NCBI RefSeq assembly: GCF_002288525.1
Contig: NZ_CP023068.1
Coordinates: 930,001-994,000, forward strand
Length of the DNA stretch: 64,000 nt
Origin: Sinorhizobium sojae CCBAU 05684
GTDB lineage: Bacteria > Pseudomonadota > Alphaproteobacteria > Rhizobiales > Rhizobiaceae
Direction of reading: 5' to 3'
A model generated the notes under the pieces. It made no database searches and had not been told where the DNA came from. It saw only the letters and a program-made list of their open reading frames with translations. The translations under genes were made by a program, and so were the position numbers. Shown one piece after another: positions 44,962 to 52,977 of the stretch (its first letter is position 1; the number at the start of each line of letters is the position of its first letter).

Positions 44962-45901
44962 CCAGGACGCCGCAACCACGATCTTGCCAATCCTTCCCAA
45001 CAGCCGACGGTCGCGAGGTGGTGCAGGTGAAATTTGTTCGTGTCGAACCGGAGCTGGGCGAGCCAGATGCTGAATCCATGCCCGACAGATTTGCCGTTGA
45101 GACCAGCGCGCTGATCAAGGCGAGCGGCCGCAGGCCGAGGCGGCAGAGGCCGCTGTTGCCCTCGATGGCACCGGCGGACCGGACCTCAAGCCGGAGATCG
45201 AGGCTCGTGTCGGCCACCTTTTTCCGCTGGCATACCGATCCGGCGCCGCTCCCGTATGTGGATCGACCGTATCGACTAGAAGGGCAGAGCCATCGCAACC
45301 GAAGTCCCAGCCTCCATCTTCTACACCTCGTTACCGCGCTCAAGACGGAAGAGGCGGCCACCGTCTGCCAATTGGCAGCGTCGTCTGATGGCGGCGCCAC
45401 ATCGGAGCCTTCCTTTACCAAGACAACGGCGAGACATTTTCGGACACGATAACAGCGGCCCGTGTGTACGCCCTCAGAGGAAAGACCGCACGCTGCTAAA
45501 TGAAACGCGCAAGTGGCATCCGGAGCCATCGAGCGTCATTTGGCTCACGTCGAAGTCCGCCGATTTGCGCGGTGAGCATCGGAGCGAGCGCGCTCGAAGG
45601 ATGCAGGTCTCGTCCGTTACGTGGACAGACTCAGGGCCTCAGCGCGTCGGCGATATCGCGCCGAGGTATCGGATTCACGTTCGATTTTATATGGCCGAGC
45701 AGGATCCTGGATCCTGCCCCGCTCGTAGGTTTCCAATTACCTTGCGGCTGAGCGAGGCCTTCGTGCGGAGCCATCGGCGAAAAGGGCACGCAAGCCGAGC
45801 CGCAACTTTCAAATGGACACTGATGCCGCCATTCAGGGCACCGCGCATTTCTCGGCCAAAATTCCGTCCTGACGCCGGTTGTTCGTGCATGAGGTGACAA
45901 C
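44962..45901. other. 0.94-kb region without a recognisable gene
   Basis: Several open frames exist on both strands but none has a family signature or a good start. One open stretch at about 45113-45388 (plus) reads PDLKPEIEARVGHLFPLAYR without a start codon and may be a decayed gene. A perfect 14-bp palindrome CTGCCAATTGGCAG lies at 45365-45378. The right end contains the promoter of the antiporter operon. Confidence 0.5.
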
Positions 45902-45926
45902 GGAACTTCGCAATTCGAGAACGGTT
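45902..45926 (+). promoter_or_regulatory. EcfG/RpoE2-type promoter of the Mrp-like operon
   Basis: GGAAC (45902-45906), 16 bases, GGTT (45923-45926). Orientation and position match the operon starting at 45935. Transcription would start within a few bases of the ATG, implying a very short or absent leader. Confidence 0.5.
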
Positions 45927-45934
45927 TCTTGTGT

Positions 45935-46420
45935 ATGGGCGCCATCTTGAATATCGTAACGCCAGCGAAGCGGTTCGTGAGTTTCCTCGTGTTCTGGATC
46001 GTGATCATGGGTGGGGACATCAACGCACTCGTTCCGGGCCTCTTTGCCGCAGGCGCCGCCGCGTGGCTGGGCGGTCGCCTGGCCCCGGCAAATGAACCAT
46101 CGCTTGATCTTCTTGAAATCACTGCCTTGGCCCCCCGCTTCCTCCGGCGCTCGATGGCCGGCGGCCTCGATGTGGCCTGGCGCGCGTTCCACCCGAAACT
46201 TCCGCTCAACCCGGGCTGGGTCGTCTACCGGCCCCACCGCCTGCCACCGGGCGTCTCGCGCGTCGTTCTCGGCAGCGAGATCAGCCTGTTGCCGGGGACC
46301 CTGGTTGCGGGCTCCAAGGGAGATTCGCTTCTGATACACTGCCTCGACGTGCGCGCAGCAGTCGTGCGCCAGATCGTGCAGGAAGAGAGCGAAATTGCGG
46401 GAGCGGTGAGGAATGGATAG
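45935..46420 (+). CDS. mrpE: Mrp/Mbh-like antiporter subunit E
   Basis: 161 residues. An N-terminal pair of membrane segments (RFVSFLVFWIVIMGG, LVPGLFAAGAAAWLGG) is followed by a soluble part (HPKLPLNPGWVVYRPHRLPP, LPGTLVAGSKGDSLLIHCLD) typical of MrpE/MnhE. ATG 45935 is the first in frame. TTG 45929 would lie within the promoter spacing. No good ribosome site is visible, consistent with leaderless translation from the EcfG-type promoter. Overlaps mrpF by 8 bp. Confidence 0.5.
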   Translation: MGAILNIVTPAKRFVSFLVFWIVIMGGDINALVPGLFAAGAAAWLGGRLAPANEPSLDLLEITALAPRFLRRSMAGGLDVAWRAFHPKLPLNPGWVVYRPHRLPPGVSRVVLGSEISLLPGTLVAGSKGDSLLIHCLDVRAAVVRQIVQEESEIAGAVRNG

Positions 46421-46694
46421 TTTCTTCCAGGGCGCGGCGCTCATCGTGCTGCTGAATGTTGCCGCAAGCGCCATTCGAATATTCATCGGGCCGAGCCGGG
46501 CCGATCGCATGATGGGCGCGCAACTGGTCGGAACCGGCGGCGTCGCGATCCTTATCCTGCTCTCGCTTGCAGGTGCCCGGCCGGCGGTGCTGGATGTCGC
46601 GTTGCTCCTCGCCCTGTTGGCCGCATTCGCCGCCGTTGCGTTCGTCAAGAGCGTCAGTCCCGGAGGCGCCGGAGACCCGGAGGAGGAGGCATGA
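46413..46694 (+). CDS. mrpF: Mrp/Mbh-like antiporter subunit F
   Basis: 93 residues with three membrane segments. IRIFIGPSRADRMMGAQLVG is the conserved MrpF motif (R-x-x-x-GP-x-x-x-DR). A short acidic tail ends the protein. Start overlaps mrpE and stop overlaps mrpG (ATGA). Part of the membrane arm shared by Mrp antiporters and Mbh hydrogenases. Confidence 0.5.
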   Translation: MDSFFQGAALIVLLNVAASAIRIFIGPSRADRMMGAQLVGTGGVAILILLSLAGARPAVLDVALLLALLAAFAAVAFVKSVSPGGAGDPEEEA

Positions 46695-46990
46695 TTGCAG
46701 ATGTCGCGTCGTGCCTGACGGTCTCTTTCGGGCTCTTCTTCTTTCTTGCAGGCACCGTCGGGCTGCTGCGATTTCCGGACGTCCATTCGCGCCTTCACGC
46801 CCTTACCAAGGCGGACAACCTCGGGCTCGGGTTCATCGTGATCGCCGCTGCATTCCAGGCGGCGGACGTCTGGACGGTCTTCAAGCTCCTTGCCGTCTGG
46901 CTTTTCACCGTTGCCGCTGCCGCTACTGCCGCGCAGCTCGTCGCTCGGGCCGCTCTTTCCGCATGCCAAACGGAAGAGCCGAACCGATGA
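46691..46990 (+). CDS. mrpG: Mrp/Mbh-like antiporter subunit G
   Basis: 99 residues, three membrane segments. GLLRFPDVHSRLHALTKADN is the MrpG/PhaG signature. ATGA overlaps at both ends indicate translational coupling with mrpF and the next gene. Confidence 0.5.
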   Translation: MIADVASCLTVSFGLFFFLAGTVGLLRFPDVHSRLHALTKADNLGLGFIVIAAAFQAADVWTVFKLLAVWLFTVAAAATAAQLVARAALSACQTEEPNR

Positions 46991-47907
46991 ATGTCAGCGC
47001 CGCTTTCGACATCGTCCTTTGCCTGCTCGTCCTCGCCGTGGCCGGGGGGGCAGTGCTCGCCAGGGATCTCTTCGCCGGCGTCGCGCTCTATATCGTTTTC
47101 GGCCTGTTGCTTACGGTGGGATGGGTCCGGCTCGAAGCCGTCGATGTCGCCCTGGTCGAGGCGGCGATCGGCGCCGGTTTGACAAGCGTCATCCTTCTCG
47201 GCGCGCTTCCTCATTCGCCCGCCCAATCTTCTTTCCCGCTGAAGATCCGGCCGCTCGCGCTTGTTTCGTGTCTTGCGGTTGGCGCCGGCCTCTGCTGGAT
47301 CGTGATCGGCCTTGCGGAGCCGACCAGCGGACTACGTCCGGCCGTCGAGGCGCAACTCGCGCATTCCGGAGCATCAAACGCGGTCACGGCAGTGCTCCTC
47401 AATTTTCGTGGCTACGACACGCTCCTCGAGGTCGCGGTGCTGCTGTTGGCGCTCGTGGGAGTCTGGTCGTCTTCACGGGACGACAGGTGGGGCGGGAGGC
47501 CAGGCCCGCGCCAGCACGTCCGCCCAGGCGGCGTCCTCGCGAATTTCGGCCGCCTCATCCCGCCTTTTGGAATAGTCATCGGCATATATCTGGTCTGGGT
47601 CGGGACGACTGCCCCGGGCGGGGCCTTCCAGGCTGCAACGGTGCTCGCGGCGGTATGGTTGCTGGCGATGATGGCCGCAATCACGGATCCGCCGCGACTG
47701 GCGAGCGGTGCACTTCGTTGGCTGGTCGCGGCCGGGCCTTTGCTCTTCATCCTTGCGGGGCTCTTCGGGTTGATGGAGGGCGCCTTCCTCACCTATCAGC
47801 CGGGTACAGCGAAGATGATGATCGTCACGGTCGAACTTGCGCTCACAGTGTCCATCGCCGCAACGCTAGCGCTCCTTGTGCTTGGCCCCGCGAGGCACGG
47901 ATCGTGA
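46987..47907 (+). CDS. Fused DUF4040 (MbhD-like) and MrpB (MbhE/F-like) antiporter subunit
   Basis: 306 residues. Residues about 5-80 match DUF4040, the C-terminal domain of MrpA and the separate MbhD (VALVEAAIGAGLTSVILL). Residues about 135-160 (FRGYDTLLEVAVLLLALVGV) match the start of MrpB or MbhE. Residues about 185-305 match MnhB (FGIVIGIYLVWVGTTAPGGA, FQAATVLAA). In archaeal Mbh these are three proteins and in Mrp the first lies in MrpA, so this is a distinct fusion. It supplies the MrpA C-terminal part while no MrpA N-terminal part is fused. Confidence 0.5.
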   Translation: MNVSAAFDIVLCLLVLAVAGGAVLARDLFAGVALYIVFGLLLTVGWVRLEAVDVALVEAAIGAGLTSVILLGALPHSPAQSSFPLKIRPLALVSCLAVGAGLCWIVIGLAEPTSGLRPAVEAQLAHSGASNAVTAVLLNFRGYDTLLEVAVLLLALVGVWSSSRDDRWGGRPGPRQHVRPGGVLANFGRLIPPFGIVIGIYLVWVGTTAPGGAFQAATVLAAVWLLAMMAAITDPPRLASGALRWLVAAGPLLFILAGLFGLMEGAFLTYQPGTAKMMIVTVELALTVSIAATLALLVLGPARHGS

Positions 47908-48212
47908 CTTCCGCGCTCGTGTACGGGCTGACCGGATCTATGCTGATCGCGATCGGCTTTTACGGTTTCTTGGCGCAGCGGCATTTTCTGAGACAGATCC
48001 TGTCCTTCAATGTCGCGGGCAGCGGCGTGTTTCTTCTCTTCGGAGCGTTGTCCGCCCGGGCCCCTGAACATGCTTCCGACCCCGTGCCGCAGGCAATGAT
48101 CATCACCGGCATAGTCGTCGCGCTTTCCGCCACCGCGCTTGCCCTGGCACTGCTGCGCCGTCTTCGGGACGGCGCGCGGTCCCTTCCCGATGCCGGGGAC
48201 GAGGATGGCTGA
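47904..48212 (+). CDS. mrpC: Mrp/Mbh-like antiporter subunit C (NuoK-like)
   Basis: 102 residues from GTG 47904, which overlaps the upstream stop. Three membrane segments; LIAIGFYGFLAQRHFLRQIL, NVAGSGVFLLFGA and DPVPQAMIITGIVVALSATA are MrpC/NuoK hallmarks. Carries the conserved region that relays protons between antiporter subunits in complex I relatives. Overlaps the next gene by 8 bp. Confidence 0.5.
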   Translation: MTSALVYGLTGSMLIAIGFYGFLAQRHFLRQILSFNVAGSGVFLLFGALSARAPEHASDPVPQAMIITGIVVALSATALALALLRRLRDGARSLPDAGDEDG

Positions 48213-49686
48213 AGCCGCCCTCGCTCTCGCGATCGCACTGCCGCTTCTGGCATCCGTCCTCTCCCTGCCGCTGGGGCGCCGCGCGCCGCATCTTCTGTGG
48301 CCGGTCGTCCCAGGCGCCCTCGCGATCGCGGCAGTCATCGCGGAACGGGTGAGGAACGATGGGGAAGTGCTTCACCTGCTCGGAGGGTGGCCTGCGCCGC
48401 TCGGTATCGTGCTGCGCGCGGACGGACTCGCCGCCGCCTTCCTTGGCCTCGGTGCGGTTGTCGCGAGCGGAACGGGCTTGTTCGCGGTCCGCTACTTCGC
48501 AGCCGATGAGGGGTCGCGCCGGAGTTTCTCTTTCTGGCCGCTCTTTTTCGGCATCTGGGCAGCCGCCAACGGGACTTTCGTTGGACGCGACACCTTCAAC
48601 CTTTACGTCGCGCTTGAATTGCTGACGATCTGCGCAGTGGCGATGGTGGCCCTCGAAGGGCGCACGGCGAACGTCGCCGCAGGCATGCGCTACCTGCTCT
48701 ATGCCCTGTTGGCCTCGTTGTCCTATCTGATCGGCGTTGCCCTTCTCTACGGCGCCTACGGTACGCTCGACATGGCGCAACTGGCGGCGAAGGTGCGGCC
48801 GACACCGGCCTCGCACGCAGCGGCCGCCATGGTGAGCGTCGGCCTTTTTGCGAAAACGGCCTTGTTCCCGTTCCACGCTTGGCTGCCTCCCGCCCATGGG
48901 GGAGCGCCCGCTCCGGCGAGCGCCCTGCTTTCGGCTATCGTGGTGAAGGCCAGCTTCTATGTCCTGCTGCGGCTGTGGTTCGACGTGATGCCCCCGCTCG
49001 CGACCCCGCAGGTCACGATGCTGTTTGGCCTGCTCGGGACGATGGCCGTGCTCGCAGGTTCGCTCCTTGCGCTGCGGCAAGAGGAACTGAAGCAGGTCGT
49101 TGCCTATTCGACCGTCGCGCAGACCGGATATCTGTTCCTCGTCTTCCCGCTGGCGGGCGCGGCCAATGAAGTCCAGCCCTGGGCGGCGAGCGCATGGACC
49201 GGGGCCGTTTTCCAGGGGCTTTCCCACGGTCTTGCCAAGGCCGCCATGTTCCTTGCCGCCGGCGCGCTGATCCTTTCGGCCGGCAGTGGCCGGATTGATG
49301 CCCTGGCCGGGCTTGGCCGCGCCGCGCCGGTCGCGAGCTTCGCTTTCGGACTTTCGGCCGTGTCCCTCATGGGCCTGCCGCCGAGCGGCGGTTTCCTGGC
49401 GAAATATCTGATGCTGACGGCCTCCCTCGCGGGCGGGCGCTGGTGGTGGGGTCTGGTGCTGGTGGCGGGCGGGCTGCTGACGGCGGCCTATTTCTTCCGA
49501 CCTCTCTCCAGGCTGATGATGGAGCGGGACGAAGCGGCGCCCGCGGCGCGCAGGGTTCACTGGAGCCTTGAATGGATACCGCTGGTGCTCGCCCTTTGCG
49601 CCGTCGGGCTGGGGCTTGCATCCATCGAGCCGTTCCGGCTGGCTCAGGTGGGCAGCCCAGTTGCCGCGGAGACAGGACTGCAATGA
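48205..49686 (+). CDS. mrpD: MrpD/NuoN-like proton-antiporter subunit (first of three)
   Basis: 493 residues with about 14 membrane segments. The key charged residues of the family are all visible: Glu138 (LYVALELLTI), Lys217 (GLFAKTALFPFHAWLP), Lys248 (AIVVKASFYVLLR) and a Lys in GLAKAAMFLAAG. HAWLPPAHGGAPAPASALLS is the family signature. ATG 48205 follows GGGGACGAGG; ATG 48190 is an alternative. Predicted competent for H+ translocation. Confidence 0.5.
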   Translation: MAEAALALAIALPLLASVLSLPLGRRAPHLLWPVVPGALAIAAVIAERVRNDGEVLHLLGGWPAPLGIVLRADGLAAAFLGLGAVVASGTGLFAVRYFAADEGSRRSFSFWPLFFGIWAAANGTFVGRDTFNLYVALELLTICAVAMVALEGRTANVAAGMRYLLYALLASLSYLIGVALLYGAYGTLDMAQLAAKVRPTPASHAAAAMVSVGLFAKTALFPFHAWLPPAHGGAPAPASALLSAIVVKASFYVLLRLWFDVMPPLATPQVTMLFGLLGTMAVLAGSLLALRQEELKQVVAYSTVAQTGYLFLVFPLAGAANEVQPWAASAWTGAVFQGLSHGLAKAAMFLAAGALILSAGSGRIDALAGLGRAAPVASFAFGLSAVSLMGLPPSGGFLAKYLMLTASLAGGRWWWGLVLVAGGLLTAAYFFRPLSRLMMERDEAAPAARRVHWSLEWIPLVLALCAVGLGLASIEPFRLAQVGSPVAAETGLQ

Positions 49687-51149
49687 ACGACTGGCTTCCG
49701 ATCCTGACCTTGCTCAGCAGCGTTGTCACAGCCTGCATCATATTCTTCATTCCCGATTCGATGCCCAGGCTGCGCACGTTCGTAAATCTGGCAGGGGCCA
49801 TCGCCAAGCTCGGCCTCGTCGCGCTCATGCTGCGCGGCGTGGCGGCAGGCGAAATCTACGAAATGCGTTTCCCGCTCGCGCCGGGGCTGGAACTGCTGCT
49901 GAGAGCGGATGCGCTATGCCTCCTGTTCCTGACCCTCTCCGCCTTCCTATGGCTGCTGACCACCATCTACGCTATCGCCTACTTCGGCGATCAGCAGAAC
50001 CAGTCCCGGTTCTTCGGCTTCTTCAGCCTCTGCGTCGCCGCGACCACAGGCGTGGCATTGGCAGGGACGCTGATCACTTTCTTCATCTTCTATGAGATGC
50101 TCACCCTATCGACATGGCCGTTGGTAACCCACAAGGGCGACCGGCATTCTATCGCCGCCGGCCGCAAGTACCTCGCCTATACGCTCGGCGGCAGCGCCTT
50201 GCTTCTCGTGGGCATGGTCTGGCTGGAAAGCATGGTGGGGCCCGTCGAGTTCGCGCTGCACGCCCCGCCGCTCGGGCCCGACAGGACGGTCCTTCGGATC
50301 ATCTTCGTCCTTCTGATCGGCGGCCTTGGGGTCAAAGCCGCACTGATTCCCCTTCATGGCTGGCTCCCGGCGGCGATGATAGCGCCGGCACCGGTCAGTG
50401 CGCTGCTCCACGCCGTGGCGGTCGTGAAGGCGGGCGCATTCGGCATAGTAAGGATCGTCTACGACGTCTTCGGCTTTGCGCTCGTGCAGGACCTGGGGGC
50501 AAGCCTCCCGCTCGCGGCGGTCGCTTCCGCCACGATCATCTACGGATCGCTTCGCGCGCTTTACCAGAGCGACATAAAGCGGCGGTTGGCATTTTCCACG
50601 GTAAGCCAGGTGAGCTACATCGTTCTTGGCGCCGCGCTCGCCGGTCCGGAAGCGACCGTGGGCGGACTTGTCCATCTGGTCCACCAGGGCCTGATGAAGA
50701 TAACGCTCTTCTTCTGTGCGGGTGCGCTCGAAACAAGGATGGGCGTGACCCGGATCGACCAATTGGGCGGCACTGGACGCGCCATGCCACTCACCATGTG
50801 CGCTTTCTCGATTGCGGCGATCGGGATGATCGGGATCCCGCCGATCGCTGGATTCGTCAGCAAATGGCAGCTCGGGACAGGCGGGCTGGAGGCCGGTCAG
50901 CCCTGGGTGATCTTCGTGCTTGCGATTAGCAGCCTGCTTAATGCCGCCTATCTTCTTCCGCCGATGTACCACGCCTGGTTCGGGCCACCCGTGACCACGG
51001 CAGCACCAGATCGCGAGCGGGTGCCGATGCTCATATGGCCGGCGCTCGCAACGGCCTGCGCAGCCCTCCTTGCAGGATTGTTTGCCGGAGCGGACTTCAG
51101 CCCGCTGGGCTGGGCGCAGCTCATCGTCGAGAGGGAGCACGGCGGATGA
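49683..51149 (+). CDS. MrpD/NuoM-like proton-antiporter subunit (second of three)
   Basis: 488 residues with about 14 membrane segments. Glu138 (FFIFYEMLTLSTWPLVTHKG), Lys218 (GLGVKAALIPLHGWLPAAMI), Lys249 (AVAVVKAGAFGIVRI) and Lys in GLMKITLFFCAG are present, so the full set of charged residues is kept. ATGA overlap with the first mrpD-like gene. Closer to NuoM/MrpD than to NuoL by the KGDRHSIAAGRKYLAYTLGG loop and the absence of a C-terminal lateral helix. Confidence 0.5.
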   Translation: MNDWLPILTLLSSVVTACIIFFIPDSMPRLRTFVNLAGAIAKLGLVALMLRGVAAGEIYEMRFPLAPGLELLLRADALCLLFLTLSAFLWLLTTIYAIAYFGDQQNQSRFFGFFSLCVAATTGVALAGTLITFFIFYEMLTLSTWPLVTHKGDRHSIAAGRKYLAYTLGGSALLLVGMVWLESMVGPVEFALHAPPLGPDRTVLRIIFVLLIGGLGVKAALIPLHGWLPAAMIAPAPVSALLHAVAVVKAGAFGIVRIVYDVFGFALVQDLGASLPLAAVASATIIYGSLRALYQSDIKRRLAFSTVSQVSYIVLGAALAGPEATVGGLVHLVHQGLMKITLFFCAGALETRMGVTRIDQLGGTGRAMPLTMCAFSIAAIGMIGIPPIAGFVSKWQLGTGGLEAGQPWVIFVLAISSLLNAAYLLPPMYHAWFGPPVTTAAPDRERVPMLIWPALATACAALLAGLFAGADFSPLGWAQLIVEREHGG

Positions 51150-52843
51150 GCGGCGCTTCGCTCCTCCTGTGTGCCGCGCCCGGATTTCCCCTCGCGCTCA
51201 TGCTGCTGGCGCTGCTCCCCGGCACTCGGCGAAGTGCATTCGCGTTGATGCCTGCGGCGCCGTTGCCCGCACTTGCTGCTGCCCTGCTCGTCCCGGCGGG
51301 TACGGCCCAGCCTTTGACGCACGTCCTGCTGGGGGCCGGCCTTGCACTGGACGAAACAAACAGGGTTTTCCTCGGTATCGCGGCGCTTCTCTGGTCGTTG
51401 GCGGGCCTCTTTGCCTGCTCGGCCATCGACGAGACGGGGCGCAACCGTTTCACCGGGTTCTGGCTGACCACCCTGACGGGGAACCTCCTGCTTTACGTCG
51501 CCGCCGACATTATCAGTCTCTACCTTTCCTTCGCGGTGCTTTCCCTTGCCGCTTTCGGTCTCGTGGTTCACAGCGGCAGCGCCGAAGCGCTGCGCGCCGG
51601 ACGCATTTATCTCCTTCTTGCCATTCTGGGCGAAACCTCCCTTTTCCTGGCTCTCCTGATCGGCGCCGATGCTGCCGGCTCGCTGCTGATCGAGGAATTC
51701 CGCGCCGCCATCCTACAATCGCCGCACCGTGATCTGGCGTTTGCGCTGCTTGTAACCGGCTTCGGCCTCAAGGCGGGCCTTGTGCCACTGCATGTCTGGC
51801 TGCCTCTCGCTCATCCTGTCGCGCCCGTGCCCGCCTCAGCCGTGCTTTCGGGCGCGATCGTCAACGCCGGCATATTCGGGTTCATTCAGTTCCTGCCGCT
51901 GACGGCCGATCTCCCTATTTGGAGTGACGTGCTTGTCGGACTGGGCATCGCCACGGCCTACATCGGCGTCGTCGTCGGCGTCTTTCAGAACCGTCCTAAG
52001 ACAGTGCTTGCCTATTCGACGCTGAGCCAGATGGGCCTGGTCGTCGTCGTGCTCGGGTCCGCTTTCGGATCGTCCGGAGCCGACGCTGTGGCAATCGCGG
52101 CCTCAACACTCTACGTCGCCCACCACAGCCTCGCCAAAGGGGCACTGTTCCTGTCGGTCGGCGTGATCGCTGAGACCGGGCGCAAGAACCTTCTGTCAGT
52201 TATGCTGCTCGCCGGCCTCCTGGCGCTGGCCATTGCCGGGCTGCCTTTGACGGGGGGCGCGCTTGCGAAGCTCGCCATCAAGGCCCCGATCGGCGAAGGA
52301 ACCTTGGCCCTGCTGGTCACTCTTTCGGCCGTGGGGACGACGCTTTTGATGCTCCGCTTTCTCCAACTCGTCCGTCGAACGGCTCCGGAATCCGGCAGGG
52401 CTCGCAACGGGCTGCTGGTACCTTTTTTCGCCTGTACAGGTGCGGCCCTGGCAGCCCCGTGGCTTGTTTTTCCCGCGCTGACCGAGTTGACGATCAGCTA
52501 CGCCTTTGACCCGGAGAACATTTGGGCTGCACTATGGCCGATACTCGCGGGGGCGAGCCTGCTGGGTGCCGTCTTGCGTCTGCCGCTTCGGCCAAGCCTT
52601 GCCATTCCAGAAGGCGACATCGTGATCCCTCTGGAGCGAAGCGCTTCCGCAATTTGCAAGTGGGCGGCGCGCCTCGAACACGCGCGCATGCCCGAGATCG
52701 AACTTTCTTGGCTCTCGCGGCCAGCGCGCCTGATCGAGCTAATGGAGCGGCGCCTTGCAAACTGGCGATTGGCCGGCACGCTTTTGATTGTGATGATCGG
52801 TTTCTGGCTGGTCTGGGCTTTCGGCCTCATCGTAAAGCTGTGA
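51146..52843 (+). CDS. Degenerate MrpD/NuoN-like subunit (third of three)
   Basis: 565 residues. The fold matches its two neighbours (GLKAGLVPLHVWLPLAHPVA, VPASAVLSG) and Lys209 and the Lys of HHSLAKGALFL are kept. The position of Glu138 is Ala130 (LYLSFAVLSLAAFG) and that of Lys248 is Asn240 (AIVNAGIFGF). A C-terminal extension of about 90 residues (from about 470) carries a charged amphipathic part and a last membrane helix (TLLIVMIGFWLVWAFGLIVK). It may be a structural or cation-path subunit rather than a proton pump. Last gene of the operon. Confidence 0.5.
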   Translation: MSGASLLLCAAPGFPLALMLLALLPGTRRSAFALMPAAPLPALAAALLVPAGTAQPLTHVLLGAGLALDETNRVFLGIAALLWSLAGLFACSAIDETGRNRFTGFWLTTLTGNLLLYVAADIISLYLSFAVLSLAAFGLVVHSGSAEALRAGRIYLLLAILGETSLFLALLIGADAAGSLLIEEFRAAILQSPHRDLAFALLVTGFGLKAGLVPLHVWLPLAHPVAPVPASAVLSGAIVNAGIFGFIQFLPLTADLPIWSDVLVGLGIATAYIGVVVGVFQNRPKTVLAYSTLSQMGLVVVVLGSAFGSSGADAVAIAASTLYVAHHSLAKGALFLSVGVIAETGRKNLLSVMLLAGLLALAIAGLPLTGGALAKLAIKAPIGEGTLALLVTLSAVGTTLLMLRFLQLVRRTAPESGRARNGLLVPFFACTGAALAAPWLVFPALTELTISYAFDPENIWAALWPILAGASLLGAVLRLPLRPSLAIPEGDIVIPLERSASAICKWAARLEHARMPEIELSWLSRPARLIELMERRLANWRLAGTLLIVMIGFWLVWAFGLIVKL

Positions 52844-52977
52844 CTTACAGGTATCCAATCAGGCGAATAGTGCTGCCCGTGAAACCGCCTGGCGTGAATC
52901 ATGCTTGTGATCGCTTCGGGCAATTCAAGCTGCTTCCCGAACCAGGTGGGTCTCGCTACAGACGAGATTTCTCCACT

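Noticed and set aside
45833..46969. 378-codon minus-strand frame over the start of the Mrp-like operon
   Set aside because: It is antisense to mrpE, mrpF and mrpG, which have clear family motifs and overlapping coupled starts.
51146..52843. Third antiporter-like subunit as part of a DabA/DabB inorganic-carbon transporter
   Set aside because: No DabA (DUF2309) gene is adjacent and the operon contains Mrp E, F, G, B and C subunits, so the Mrp/Mbh-like reading is better.
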